The notes: generated by a model from the letters alone, not told the origin. Shown: positions 25,212 through 34,356, numbered from the stretch's first letter. The stretch: 64,000 nucleotides of DNA from Streptomyces sp. VRA16 Mangrove soil (GCF_017377775.1 NZ_JAFVLN010000028.1:1-64000); one strand, 5' to 3'. Translations and numbers: made by a program.

Positions 25212-26534
25212 ATGACCAAGCGTCACGGTTATGCCTTGTTGGCCGCGCTCGTCGCGGTCGCAGTGGTGATCTCTGCCGCCATATACGTCGGCTTCTCCGG
25301 CGTCCTGCGGGGCGGCGACAACACCGTGGAAGCGGGCGGCACCCACCAGCGCGGTTCGGCCGCGCCCGCGTCCACCGGCACCTGGGCCGGCAGTTGGTCG
25401 GCCTCCCCAGCGGGCGCCGAGCCCGGAACAGAGACGAATGGTTTCGCCGGACGCTCCGTGCGCAACGTGGTGCACACCAGCATCGGCGGCACCGGTGCCC
25501 GCATCACGCTCTCCAATCTCTACGGTCAGCAGCCGCTCAGCATCACGCACGCGTCGATCGCCGTGGCGTCGGCGCCCAACAGCCCGACGGCGCTGGCCGG
25601 CACGGTGCGGCGACTCACGTTCTCCGGGAACACCTCGGTGGTGATCCCGGCCGGTGAGCAGGTCATCAGCGACTCCGTGCGACTGCGGGTGCCGAGCGAC
25701 TCGGACATGCTCGTCTCCACGTACTCGCCCACGGCGTCGGGCCCGGTCACGTACCACCCGCAGGCCCGGCAGATGTCGTACGTGGCGAGCGGCGACCTCG
25801 TCGAGGAGCCGACCGGCACGCGGTACACCGAGCAGAGCCCGTACTGGCGCTATCTGACCGCGCTCGACGTGCTCAGCAACGAGGCGGAGGGTTCCGTCGT
25901 CGTCATCGGTGACTCGCTCACCGACGGCATCACCTCCACCATGGGGGCCAACCACCGCTGGCCCGACTTCCTCGCCGAGCGGCTGCGCACCGAGTCGGGT
26001 GCCCCGCGCTACGGCGTCGTGAACCAGGGGATCAGCGGCAACCGCGTGCTGGCCGACGGGTTGGGGCGGCCGGCCAACAACCCGAGCGGGCTGGCACGTT
26101 TCGAGCGGGACGCGCTCGGCCGGTCCGGGGTGCGGGCCGTCGTCGTCGACCTCGGGATCAACGACATCCTGCGGCCGCCGCAGCAGACCGACCCCGACAA
26201 GATCGTGGCCGGTCTGCGGGAACTGGTCCGGCAGGCGCACGCGCGCGGGCTGCGGGTGGTCGGGGCCACGCTCATGCCGTTCCAGGGGCACCGGGGGTAC
26301 ACGCCCGCCCTCGAGACCGTCCGGCAGGCCGTGAACGCGCAGATCCGTGCCGGGAAGGTCTACGACAGCTACGTCGACTTCGACAAGGCGCTGCGGGATC
26401 CTTACAACCCGCGCAAGTTGCTGCCGCACTATGACTCGGGTGACCATCTGCACCCCAGTGACGCCGGTTACCGCAAGATGGCCGACTCCTTCGACCTCTC
26501 CACCCTCAAGTCCACAACCGGCGCCGAACTCTAG
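25212..26534 (+). CDS. Secreted SGNH/GDSL hydrolase
   Basis: A 440-aa exported esterase/lipase-like enzyme. An N-terminal signal anchor (about 5-28) is followed by a beta-rich domain and the SGNH catalytic domain: block I GDSLTDG (nucleophile S235), GNRVL, DLGINDIL and block V with D411 and H414 (SGDHLHPSDAGYRKMAD). ATG 25212 has GAGGAG 12 nt ahead; an upstream in-frame start exists but would precede the signal. A GGAAC/CGTCTA pair with a 17-nt spacer (25052-25079) could be an ECF-type promoter. The substrate may be an acylated polysaccharide; this is unproven. Confidence 0.9.
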   Translation: MTKRHGYALLAALVAVAVVISAAIYVGFSGVLRGGDNTVEAGGTHQRGSAAPASTGTWAGSWSASPAGAEPGTETNGFAGRSVRNVVHTSIGGTGARITLSNLYGQQPLSITHASIAVASAPNSPTALAGTVRRLTFSGNTSVVIPAGEQVISDSVRLRVPSDSDMLVSTYSPTASGPVTYHPQARQMSYVASGDLVEEPTGTRYTEQSPYWRYLTALDVLSNEAEGSVVVIGDSLTDGITSTMGANHRWPDFLAERLRTESGAPRYGVVNQGISGNRVLADGLGRPANNPSGLARFERDALGRSGVRAVVVDLGINDILRPPQQTDPDKIVAGLRELVRQAHARGLRVVGATLMPFQGHRGYTPALETVRQAVNAQIRAGKVYDSYVDFDKALRDPYNPRKLLPHYDSGDHLHPSDAGYRKMADSFDLSTLKSTTGAEL

Positions 26535-26557
26535 GCCCCGGCCGACGGCGCCCCCGC

Positions 26558-27060
26558 CGCCTTGGGCAATCTGCCGCCTTGGGCTTTCCCGCCCCGGCCG
26601 GCTGCCGCGCCGCCGCAGGTCATTTGCCGCCCGCCACGGCCGCCTTGGGCAATCTGCCGCCTTGGGCTTTCCCGCCCCGGCCGGCTGCCGCGCCGCCTTG
26701 GGCAATCTGCCGCCATGGGCGGCAGGGTGGGCAAGGCGGCACCCCGGCGCGGGGCGAGCGCTCCAACCGGCCTCCAGCTCGGTCCCGGGCGCACCACCGC
26801 CGGGTGCAGGCCCGGTGGGGGCTGGTCGCGCAGTTCCCCGCGCCCCTACGGGGCACGACCACCGCCGATCGCGCCCCCGCGGCGGAACCGCACATCGACA
26901 CAGCCCCGCGCCCCCGACGGGGCACACCTCACCGCCGATCGCGCCCCCGCGGCGGAACCGCACATCGACACAGCCCCGCGCCCCTGACAGGGCACACCTC
27001 ACCGCCGATCGCGCCCGCACGGCGGAACCGCACATCGACACAGCCCCGCGCCCCTCAAAG
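26558..27060. repeat. Dispersed repeats in a 534-bp gap
   Basis: The gap between convergent genes contains three inverted copies of GCCTTGGGCAATCTGCC (26559, 26642, 26695) with a CGCCCCGGCCGGCTGCCGCG linker, and the inverted CGCGCCGGGG module (to 26755). An inverted CGCAGTTCCCCGCGCCCCT follows (26828-26846). Three near-identical units of about 66 bp, containing CGGAACCGCACATCGACACA, lie at 26880-27060. No gene is supported. Confidence 0.8.
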
Positions 27061-27068
27061 GGCCCCGC

Positions 27069-27941
27069 TCAATCCCAGTGCCGCCGCTGCCTGCGCTCCC
27101 GGCGCTCCTCCAGGCGGTCCAGGTGTTCCTCCATGCGCTCCCGGTGCCGGTCGAGCCGGTCCTCGTGGAGGCGGTGATGCCGGTCCCCGAGCAGCTCGCG
27201 CCGGTCCTCCCGGCGGTCCAGCTTCTCCCGGCGCCGCTCCTCCTTGAGCCGCTGCCGCTCGGCCTTGGGGAGCTTGCGCTCGACCCCGACCCCGCCCCAG
27301 AACGCGAACCCGGTGACGATCACGCGCGGCGCCCCGGGCTCCCCGGGCACCCCCGACTCCCGGTGGTCGAAGCCGCCCATGATCCCGATGCCGCGCACCA
27401 CGACCTCGACGCCGGGCGGCACGATCACATTGACGCCGCCCATGATGGCGACGCAGTTGATGGTGACCTCGCGGTCCTCGAAGTTGGCCTCGCGCAGGTC
27501 GAGTTCACCGCCGCCCATGACCGCCACGCAGTCCATCCGGCGCGGCACCGTCCACCGCCCCCGACGCTCGAACCCGGACAGGACGCCGACGCCCCACGCG
27601 GTCCCGCCCGCCTGCCCGCCGATCCGGGACGCCCAGTCGACGGCGCCCTCGGGCAGCGGTCCCTTCACCAGGTTCACCGGAGTGGGGGCCACCGGAGCCG
27701 GGGCGGGAGCGCCCGCGCCGGGCAGATCACGGGTGAGGGGCGCCAGGTCCCGGTACGTACGTGCCTTGTACGTCTCCTCCAGGCGCTCGTTGAACTCGTC
27801 CATGTCGAGGCGCCCCTCGGCCATCGCGTCGCGCAGCCGCTCGGCGACCTGCTCGCGGTCGGCGTCGGAGGCCCGCAGATCCAGCGCGGCGTCGGCGGGA
27901 TCGGTGTCGTCGGGGCGGTCCGGGAGCGATGCGTCCGTCAT
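27069..27941 (-). CDS. DUF1707 protein with LiaF-like C-terminal domain
   Basis: A 290-aa protein. DUF1707 (SHOCT-like) spans about 21-75 (LRASDADREQVAERL, AEGRLDMDEFNERLEETY). A beta-rich domain follows (about 125-225: WTVPRRMDCVAVMGGGELDL, ITINCV-like strands with repeated MGG turns), similar to cell-wall-stress protein LiaF. The last 60 residues are almost all Arg, Glu, Leu and His and should form a long charged helix. No membrane helix is seen. A role in envelope stress is inferred only from the domain. Confidence 0.85.
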   Translation of the reverse strand: MTDASLPDRPDDTDPADAALDLRASDADREQVAERLRDAMAEGRLDMDEFNERLEETYKARTYRDLAPLTRDLPGAGAPAPAPVAPTPVNLVKGPLPEGAVDWASRIGGQAGGTAWGVGVLSGFERRGRWTVPRRMDCVAVMGGGELDLREANFEDREVTINCVAIMGGVNVIVPPGVEVVVRGIGIMGGFDHRESGVPGEPGAPRVIVTGFAFWGGVGVERKLPKAERQRLKEERRREKLDRREDRRELLGDRHHRLHEDRLDRHRERMEEHLDRLEERRERRQRRHWD

Positions 27942-27960
27942 ACGTCCCAGCGTACGGGCG

Positions 27961-28980
27961 TCAGGGCGCTACGGAAGCTCCCCCGGCATACATCCGCGCG
28001 ATCACACTCTCGATGTCGGGTTCGCGCACCGAAAGATCGGCCAGCGGATACCGCCCGGCGATCGCGGCGACCAGCGGCGCCGCCGACCGCCCCGCGGGGA
28101 ACGCCAGCCACTGCCGCGCCCCCGACACCTTCACCACCCGCGCGCACCCGGTGAACTCCACGTCCAGCGGCGGCAGTTCGTGCTCCAGGTCGACCACGAG
28201 GGTGCGCTCGCCGCCGCCCAGCTCGTGCAGCCCGTCGAGCGAACCGTCGTACACGAGCCGCCCGTGGTCGATGACCATCACCCGTCGGCACAGCTGCTCG
28301 ATATCGGTGAGGTCGTGCGTGGTCAGCAGGACGGTCGTGCCCCGCTCGGTGTTCAACTCCCGCAGGAAATCCCGCACTTTGACCTTGGAGACGACGTCCA
28401 GGCCGATGGTCGGCTCGTCCAGGTACAGCACCTCGGGGTCGTGAAGCAGCGCCGCCGCGATGTCGCCGCGCATCCGCTGGCCGAGCGAGAGCTGACGGAC
28501 GGGCACCTCCAACAGCTCGGCCAGTTCGAGGAGTTCGACGCAGCGCGCGAGGTTCTCCTCGTAGCGGGCGTCGGGGATCCGGTACATGCGGCGCATCAGC
28601 CGGTAGGAGTCGATCAGCGGCAGGTCCCACCACAGGGTCGTGCGCTGCCCGAAGACGACGCCGATGCGGTGCGCGAGCCGGGCCCGCTCGCGCGACGGGT
28701 CGATGCCCGCCACCCGCAGCCGGCCGGCGCTCGGGGTGAGGATGCCGGTGAGCATCTTGATGGTGGTCGACTTGCCCGCGCCGTTCGGCCCGATGTAGCC
28801 GACCATCTCGCCGCGCGGCACCGTGAAGCTCAGCGCGTCCACGGCCCGCACCTCGCGCCGCTCCCGGCGCAGGAAGCCCGCTCTGCGCCGTACGTCGAAG
28901 ACCTTCTCGACGCCGTCCACCTCGATCAGGGCGTCACCGGCACCCGACGCGTCCCCGACTGCCCTGTCCGTGTCCGTCAC
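27961..28980 (-). CDS. ABC-2 exporter ATP-binding protein
   Basis: A 339-aa ATPase with Walker A GPNGAGKS (about 66-73), Q-loop VVFGQRTTLWWDLP, signature LSLGQRMRGD (about 160), Walker B VLYLDEPT and switch His in LLTTHDL. This is the DrrA-like branch with a C-terminal extra domain of about 90 residues. GTG 28980 follows GGGGAG. Two permease genes directly upstream (gap 6 nt, then an 8-nt overlap) complete the transporter. The cargo is unknown; such three-gene sets export lipids, drugs or polysaccharides. Confidence 0.93.
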   Translation of the reverse strand: MTDTDRAVGDASGAGDALIEVDGVEKVFDVRRRAGFLRRERREVRAVDALSFTVPRGEMVGYIGPNGAGKSTTIKMLTGILTPSAGRLRVAGIDPSRERARLAHRIGVVFGQRTTLWWDLPLIDSYRLMRRMYRIPDARYEENLARCVELLELAELLEVPVRQLSLGQRMRGDIAAALLHDPEVLYLDEPTIGLDVVSKVKVRDFLRELNTERGTTVLLTTHDLTDIEQLCRRVMVIDHGRLVYDGSLDGLHELGGGERTLVVDLEHELPPLDVEFTGCARVVKVSGARQWLAFPAGRSAAPLVAAIAGRYPLADLSVREPDIESVIARMYAGGASVAP

Positions 28981-28986
28981 CCGACG

Positions 28987-29817
28987 TCAACTCCCCGTAC
29001 TGCGATATCCGCGCAGCGCGGCCCGCCACGCGACCCCCGCCGCGCCCAGGCACGCGGCGGCCACGAACGGCGGCGCGAACGCCACCCACTGCGGCAGCCC
29101 CAGCGGATAGGGGCGGCCGAGGATGTAGAGCGCCGGCACCCAGTTCACGAAGGCCAGCGGGAAGACGAAGGTCACGCCCCGCAGCAGACCCTCGCCGAAG
29201 ACGGTGGGCGGGTACTGGAGCATGGCGGTGCCGCCGAACGTCGCGGCGTTCTGCACCTCGGCCGCGTCCTGCGCCACGACCTGGAAGGACGCGCCCGCGA
29301 TGAACACCGCGACGAAGATCCCGGCGCCGCTGACCAGCAGCACGGGCACGAGCGCCGCCTTGGCCGGGGTCCAGTGGACGTGCAGCGCCGTCACCGACCA
29401 GGCGAGCACCAGCAGCCCCTGGGTGACCCGGCCGAGCCTGCGCAGCGTGAACCGGTCGGCGGCCATCTGCACGAGGACCGGCGCGGGCCGCACCAGGAAC
29501 ACGTCGAGCGTTCCGTCCCGCACCCGCTGCCCGAGCCGCCCCAGCGAGCCCGCGAACAGGTCGGCGAGGCCGAAGGCGGCGCCCGCGGTGCCGTAGAGGA
29601 AGGCGATCTCGGGCAGGCTGTAGCCGCCGAGCCGGTCGACCCGCGAGAACATCAGCAGGATCCCGACGAACTCCAGGCCCGACGCCGCGAAGTTGCCGAA
29701 GGTCGTCATCACGAAGGACGCCCGGTACGTCATCGTGGAGCGGATCCACATGCCGCTGATCATGCGGAACGTACGGGTGCCCGTCGCCACCGCGGCCGCG
29801 GCCCGGGAGCTAGCCAC
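28987..29817 (-). CDS. ABC-2 family permease (second subunit)
   Basis: A 276-aa permease with six hydrophobic helices and the ABC2_membrane_6-type block GSLGRLGQRVRDGTLDVFLVRP, where the RP pair marks the cytosolic loop that contacts the ATPase. GTG 29817 overlaps the stop of the first permease by 8 nt, implying coupling. It pairs with the other permease as a heterodimer. Confidence 0.88.
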   Translation of the reverse strand: MASSRAAAAVATGTRTFRMISGMWIRSTMTYRASFVMTTFGNFAASGLEFVGILLMFSRVDRLGGYSLPEIAFLYGTAGAAFGLADLFAGSLGRLGQRVRDGTLDVFLVRPAPVLVQMAADRFTLRRLGRVTQGLLVLAWSVTALHVHWTPAKAALVPVLLVSGAGIFVAVFIAGASFQVVAQDAAEVQNAATFGGTAMLQYPPTVFGEGLLRGVTFVFPLAFVNWVPALYILGRPYPLGLPQWVAFAPPFVAAACLGAAGVAWRAALRGYRSTGS

Positions 29818-30664
29818 CCTGCACCACCACCCGTCGCACCGCCACCGTCTGCACCGCGCGCCCCACGGCGAGCAGCCCGGCGCCCCACGCGGCCTGGAAG
29901 AGGAAGCTGCCGAGGACGCCGCGCCGCGGATGCGTGCCCATCAGCACATCGGCGGGGATCTGGAGCAGCGACGACCAGGGCAGCGCGCGGGCGAGGTCGC
30001 CGATGGCGCCGGGGAAGACGTTCAGCGGCAGCAGGATCCCGGAGAAGAAGGTGCCGACGATTCCGTACATCTGCGCCGCCCCGTTCCCCTCCATCAGCCA
30101 GAACGCCGACATCGCCACGAGATGGCGCAGCGCGAAGCTGACGACGCAGCCGAGCAGCACCGAGACGAGGAAGGCCAGCCATCTCAGGACATCGTGCGGC
30201 AGGGCGAGTGGAAAGACGAGGGCGCCGACCGTGAGCGGCACGACGCCGCGGCCGATCAGCTGGTACAGGGCCCGGCCCAGGTCGAGGGAGAGCCACCAGC
30301 ACTGCTGGTCGACGGGCCGGTACAGGTCGACGGCGATGTCCCCGCTGCGGATCCGCTCCATCAGCTCGACCTCGACCCCGTTCGGCATGCCGAGCATCAT
30401 CACGGAGTAGAGCGCCTGTCCCACCCACACGTAGGTGAGCGCCTGCGCCTGGTCGTACCCGCCGAGGTGCGGGCGCTCGTCCCACAGCGCCAGATAGGCG
30501 CAGGCGATGATCATTCCGAAGACCGTGTTGGTGACGATGCCGGCGACGGTGGACGCGCGATAGGTGGCGTACCGCCGCAGTCCGCCCGCGGTGACGGTCG
30601 CGTACAGCCGGAGAGCTCCCACTGTCGGCAGCCTATGGGCGGCCTGGCCTCGCCTGCCATGCAT
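29810..30664 (-). CDS. ABC-2 family permease (first subunit)
   Basis: A 284-aa permease with about six helices and the matching cytosolic block MERIRSGDIAVDLYRPVDQQ. ATG 30664 is the likely start, though the ribosome site (GGGA) is weak. It is divergent from the penicillin-binding protein gene across about 90 bp, so promoters of both must overlap there. Confidence 0.85.
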   Translation of the reverse strand: MHGRRGQAAHRLPTVGALRLYATVTAGGLRRYATYRASTVAGIVTNTVFGMIIACAYLALWDERPHLGGYDQAQALTYVWVGQALYSVMMLGMPNGVEVELMERIRSGDIAVDLYRPVDQQCWWLSLDLGRALYQLIGRGVVPLTVGALVFPLALPHDVLRWLAFLVSVLLGCVVSFALRHLVAMSAFWLMEGNGAAQMYGIVGTFFSGILLPLNVFPGAIGDLARALPWSSLLQIPADVLMGTHPRRGVLGSFLFQAAWGAGLLAVGRAVQTVAVRRVVVQGG

Positions 30665-30753
30665 TTTCCCGACGGTGTAGGAGGCTTGTGAGGCATACGA
30701 GACATATCCGTGGCGTACGTGACGTTCGACGCGAATCAGGAGTTCCACAGGAC

Positions 30754-33057
30754 ATGAGCAGCGACGAGCCGCCCCAGCAGGAACCGCTCCCGGCCGGGGA
30801 GCCCTCGGCAGCTGAGCCCGCCGCCGCGGAGGCGGGCCGGGGCAAGGGCGGCAAGAAGGCGAAGCGGCCCAAGCGCAAGGGCTGGCGCCGGCTGATCCCG
30901 ACGTGGCGGATGGTGCTCGGCACGGTCATCGCCTTCGTCGCGCTGTGCTGCGGCCTGTTCGCGCTCGGGTACGCCCTGGTGGACATCCCGCCCGCCAACG
31001 CGACGGCGACCGCGCAGTCCAACGTGTACCTGTACGCGGACGGCACGCAGATCGCCCGGGACGGCGAGATCAACCGGGAGAACGTGCAGCTCTCCCAGAT
31101 CCCCAAGACGGTGCAGCACGCGGTGCTCGCCGCCGAGGACCGGGACTTCTACTCCGAGTCGGCGGTCGACCCGAAGGCGATGATCCGGGCCGCGTGGAAC
31201 ACCGTCACCGGCAAGGGCAAGCAGTCGGGCTCGACGATCACGCAGCAGTACGTGAAGAACTACTACCTGGGCCAGGAGCAGACGATCTCCCGGAAGGTGA
31301 AGGAGTTCTTCATCTCCATCAAGCTGGACCGCGAGGCGTCCAAGGACGAGATCCTCACCGGCTACCTCAACACCAGCTACTTCGGGCGCAACGCGTACGG
31401 CATCCAGGCCGCCGCGCAGGCGTACTACGGCGTCGACGTCGAGGACCTGACGACCGCTCAGGGGGCGTACCTGGCGGCCCTGTTGAACGCGCCGAGCGCG
31501 TACGACGTGGTCGCGCACCCGGAGAACAAGGACGCGGCCGTGGCGCGCTGGAACTACGTGCTCGACGGCATGGTCAAGAAGAAGTGGCTGAGCGCCTCGG
31601 ACCGTCAGAACATGAAGTTCCCGATGCCGGTGGAGGCGAAGGGGCCCGCCGGGATGTCGGGGCAGCGCGGGTACATCGTGCAGGCCGTGAAGGACTACAT
31701 CACCAGCAACAAGATCCTCGACGAGGACACCCTCGCCACCGGCGGCTACCGCATCACGACCACGCTCCAGAAGAAGAAGCAGGACGCCTTCGTCGAGGCG
31801 GTGGACGACCAGCTGATGTCGCAGCTCGACACGTCCGCGCGCGACGTCGACAAGTACGTGCGCGCGGGCGGCGCCGCGATCGACCCGTCGACCGGCAAGG
31901 TGCTCGCGATGTACGGCGGCATCGACTACACGAAGCAGTTCGTCAACAACGCCACGCGCCGCGACTACCAGGTCGGCTCCACGTTCAAGCCGTTCGTGTT
32001 CACGTCCGCCGTGGAGAACGGTTCGACGACGCAGGACGGCCGCACCATCACGCCGAACACCATCTACGACGGCACGAACAAGCGCCCGGTGCAGGGCTGG
32101 GACGGCGGGTACTACGCCCCCGAGAACGAGGACGGGGTCTCCTACGGCAACATCACCGTGCGCACCGCCACCGACAAGTCGGTGAACTCCGTGTACGCGC
32201 AGATGGCCGTCGACGTCGGCTCCGACAAGGTGAAGCAGACCGCGATCGACCTGGGCATCCCGAAGAACACCCCGGACCTGACGGCGTCCCCCTCGATCGC
32301 GCTCGGCCCGTCGACCGCGAGCGTCCTCGACATGACGGAGGCGTACGCGACGCTCGCCAACCACGGCAAGCACGGTACGTACACGATGCTCGCCTCCCTC
32401 ACCAAGGACGGCGAGCAGGTCGACCTGCCCGAGCAGGACTCCCGGCAGGCCGTGAGCCGCGAGTCCGCGGACACCACGACGTCGATCCTGCGCTCGGTCG
32501 TACAGACCGGCACCGGTACCGCGGCGCGCGCGGCGGGCCGGCCCGCCGCGGGCAAGACCGGCACCGCGGAGGAGGACACGGCGGCCTGGTTCGCGGGCTA
32601 CACCCCCGACCTGGCCACCGTCGTCTCCGTGATGGGCCAGAACCCGGACGGCGCGCACAAGTCGCTGTACGGCGTCGCGGGCCTGTCCCGGGTCAACGGC
32701 GGCGGGTTCCCGGCGCAGATCTGGGCCCAGTTCACGAAGACGGCCCTGTCCGGCACCCCGGCCACTGCCTTCGACCTCGAACTGGAGCCGGGCTCGGAGG
32801 AGCTCCCGGTCCCGACGGCAACGGCGACGGCGACCGCGGACCCGTCCGCCTCGACACCGTCCTCGACCGGCCCCGCCACCTCGGAGGAACCCTCCACCGA
32901 GCCCACCGGTACCCAGTCCACGACGGCCCCCACGGACTCCCCGTTCGCCCCGCAGTCGGACACCCCGAACGAGCAGCAGCAGCAGAACGGCGACGACTTC
33001 CTCAATGGCCTGACGTCACCTTCAGCCCGACGATCGCCACAAGCAGCAGACCGATGA
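30754..33057 (+). CDS. Class A (bifunctional) penicillin-binding protein
   Basis: A 767-aa membrane-bound peptidoglycan synthase. A basic cytosolic tail (to about 50) leads to one helix and then a GT51 transglycosylase (E128DRDFY, GSTITQQYVKNYYLGQ). The transpeptidase has S409-TFK412, SVN (476-478) and KTG (601-603). A Ser/Thr/Pro-rich tail ends the protein. ATG 30754 is preferred, but a GTG at 30688 right after AGGAGG would add 22 residues. The last 56 nt of the gene overlap the convergent gdx gene. Confidence 0.94.
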   Translation: MSSDEPPQQEPLPAGEPSAAEPAAAEAGRGKGGKKAKRPKRKGWRRLIPTWRMVLGTVIAFVALCCGLFALGYALVDIPPANATATAQSNVYLYADGTQIARDGEINRENVQLSQIPKTVQHAVLAAEDRDFYSESAVDPKAMIRAAWNTVTGKGKQSGSTITQQYVKNYYLGQEQTISRKVKEFFISIKLDREASKDEILTGYLNTSYFGRNAYGIQAAAQAYYGVDVEDLTTAQGAYLAALLNAPSAYDVVAHPENKDAAVARWNYVLDGMVKKKWLSASDRQNMKFPMPVEAKGPAGMSGQRGYIVQAVKDYITSNKILDEDTLATGGYRITTTLQKKKQDAFVEAVDDQLMSQLDTSARDVDKYVRAGGAAIDPSTGKVLAMYGGIDYTKQFVNNATRRDYQVGSTFKPFVFTSAVENGSTTQDGRTITPNTIYDGTNKRPVQGWDGGYYAPENEDGVSYGNITVRTATDKSVNSVYAQMAVDVGSDKVKQTAIDLGIPKNTPDLTASPSIALGPSTASVLDMTEAYATLANHGKHGTYTMLASLTKDGEQVDLPEQDSRQAVSRESADTTTSILRSVVQTGTGTAARAAGRPAAGKTGTAEEDTAAWFAGYTPDLATVVSVMGQNPDGAHKSLYGVAGLSRVNGGGFPAQIWAQFTKTALSGTPATAFDLELEPGSEELPVPTATATATADPSASTPSSTGPATSEEPSTEPTGTQSTTAPTDSPFAPQSDTPNEQQQQNGDDFLNGLTSPSARRSPQAADR

Positions 33058-33322
33058 ACAGGATCCGCGCGGCGCTGGCAGGCTCCCCCAGCGCCACCAT
33101 GCCCACGACGGCCGCACCCGCCGCCCCGATCCCCACCCAGACGCCGTACGCCGTACCGATGGGCAGGGACTTCGCCGCGTAGGACAGGAGCATCATGCTG
33201 GCGACGATTCCGGCGCCGGTGAAGACGCTCGGCCACAGGCGGGTGAAGCCGTCCGTGTATTTCATGCCGATCGACCAGGCGACCTCGAGAAGTCCGGCGA
33301 TCACGATCAGGATCCAGGCCAT
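33002..33322 (-). CDS. gdx: SMR-family exporter, guanidinium exporter (Gdx/SugE) type
   Basis: A 106-aa four-helix protein of the small multidrug resistance family, acting as a dimer. The N-terminal WILIVIAGLLEVAWSIGMKY with catalytic E of helix 1 (LLEVAW) and GFTRLWPS fits the SugE/Gdx branch that exports guanidinium rather than broad cations. ATG 33322 follows GGAGG at 8 nt. A sequence matching the guanidine-III riboswitch lies directly upstream, which supports the substrate. The 3' end overlaps the PBP gene by 56 nt. Confidence 0.88.
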   Translation of the reverse strand: MAWILIVIAGLLEVAWSIGMKYTDGFTRLWPSVFTGAGIVASMMLLSYAAKSLPIGTAYGVWVGIGAAGAAVVGMVALGEPASAARILFIGLLLVAIVGLKVTSGH

Positions 33323-33354
33323 GACTGGCACCTCCGTCAGTGGTTCTCAACAGG

Positions 33355-33400
33355 GGTGCGTCGTCTTTGCAGGTCCCGGTACGGCGCGTCTCGTCGGGTC
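33355..33400 (-). promoter_or_regulatory. Guanidine-III (ykkC-III) riboswitch candidate
   Basis: On the minus strand, about 32 nt before gdx, the sequence contains CCCGACGAG, then GCGCCGTACCGGG, then AAAGACGACGC. These match in order the conserved parts of the actinobacterial ykkC-III aptamer (CCGGACGAGG, GCGCCGUACCCGG, ACAAGACGGCGC as I recall them). The CCCG/CGGG helix and the GCGCCGT/ACGACGC pseudoknot partners are visible, the latter with a mismatch. The GGAGG ribosome site lies 20 nt downstream and could be the control point. Confidence 0.78.
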
Positions 33401-33427
33401 CTTGCAAAGGTAGCAAAGGGTACGCAA

Positions 33428-33459
33428 AAAGGGCTGGTGACGATGGTCACCAGCCCTTT
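33428..33459 (-). terminator. Strong hairpin after GroES-like gene
   Basis: A perfect 14-bp stem (AAAGGGCTGGTGAC with its complement) closed by GATG. It separates the GroES-like gene from the gdx riboswitch. It reads as a terminator for the minus-strand gene upstream, with T residues after the stem on that strand. Confidence 0.85.
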
Positions 33460-33480
33460 CGTGCAGGGGCGCCGCGGACG

Positions 33481-33837
33481 CTACAGGTACAGGCCCGTCG
33501 AGTCCTCGGAGCCCTCGAAGCGGTCGGCGGCGACAGCGTGCAGGTCGCGCTCGCGCATCAGCACGTAGGCCACCCCGCGCACCTCGACCTCGGCCCGGTC
33601 CTCCGGGTCGAACAGGACCCGGTCTCCCGGCTCCACCGCCCGCACGTTCTGCCCGACCGCGACGACCTCGGCCCAGGCCAGGCGCTTGCCGACCGCCGCC
33701 GTCGCGGGGATCAGGATGCCGCCGCCACTGCGCCGCTCGCCCTCGGCGGTGTCCTGCCGTACGAGCACACGGTCGTGCAGCATCCGGATGGGCAGCTTGT
33801 CGTGCTGGGTGCTGTGCTTGTCATCTTTGGCGCTCAC
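33481..33837 (-). CDS. GroES-like co-chaperonin
   Basis: A 118-aa GroES-fold protein. The Cpn10 pattern is clear: LHDRVLVRQD, GGILIPATA, VVAVGQNVRAVEPGDRVLFDPED and VAYVLMRERDLHAV. It is longer at both ends than a standard GroES (about 100 aa) and carries no groEL beside it, so it is a paralogue of the main groES rather than the main copy. The start at GTG 33837 is inferred from a weak AGGTA site. Confidence 0.83.
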   Translation of the reverse strand: MSAKDDKHSTQHDKLPIRMLHDRVLVRQDTAEGERRSGGGILIPATAAVGKRLAWAEVVAVGQNVRAVEPGDRVLFDPEDRAEVEVRGVAYVLMRERDLHAVAADRFEGSEDSTGLYL

Positions 33838-33881
33838 GCCGTCGAAAATACCTGCCCCGCGCGGCGAGGGGTGTGCTCGGG

Positions 33882-34220
33882 TCAGCTCTTGCGGCGCCGC
33901 GAGTTCAGCGCGAGCAGCCCGACCACGCCGACCACGACGAGCGCGACCGGCACGATCCGCTCCAGCCGCGGCGCACCCTCCTCCGAGACGAGCTGGCCCT
34001 TGACGTCCGAGACCAGCCGGTTGGCGCTGACGTAGGCGCGGCCGACGGTGTGATCCACCTGCGCGGCGAACTTCGCCTTCGCGTCGCCGACGATGGTCTT
34101 CGGGTGCACTCGCACCCCGAGCTCGTCGAGCGTCTCGGCCAGGGTCTCGCGGCGGCGCTTGATGTCCGCCTCGATCTGCGCCGGTGTACGCGTATCCGGC
34201 GTACTGGACGTGTCCGACAC
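33882..34220 (-). CDS. DUF3618 protein
   Basis: A 112-aa protein with the DUF3618 core (TPAQIEADIKRRRETLAETLDEL, HPKTIVGDAKA) and a C-terminal helix (IVPVALVVVGVVGLLAL), so a tail-anchored membrane protein. Function is unknown. It is divergent from bcp. Confidence 0.87.
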   Translation of the reverse strand: MSDTSSTPDTRTPAQIEADIKRRRETLAETLDELGVRVHPKTIVGDAKAKFAAQVDHTVGRAYVSANRLVSDVKGQLVSEEGAPRLERIVPVALVVVGVVGLLALNSRRRKS

Positions 34221-34356
34221 CGCGCTGCCTCCGTGGTCGCTGGGTCACTGCGTGCTGCGTGATGGACAGTCTGTCAGCTCGGCGCGTCCGCCACCGCCCG
34301 GCACCCCCTATTACCCTCGACCCGAGTTCCACACCCCGAAGCCAATGGAGTGCCCC

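Noticed and set aside
30736..32658. 640-codon open frame on the minus strand
   Set aside because: It is antisense to the well-supported PBP gene and has Arg/Val-rich shadow composition.
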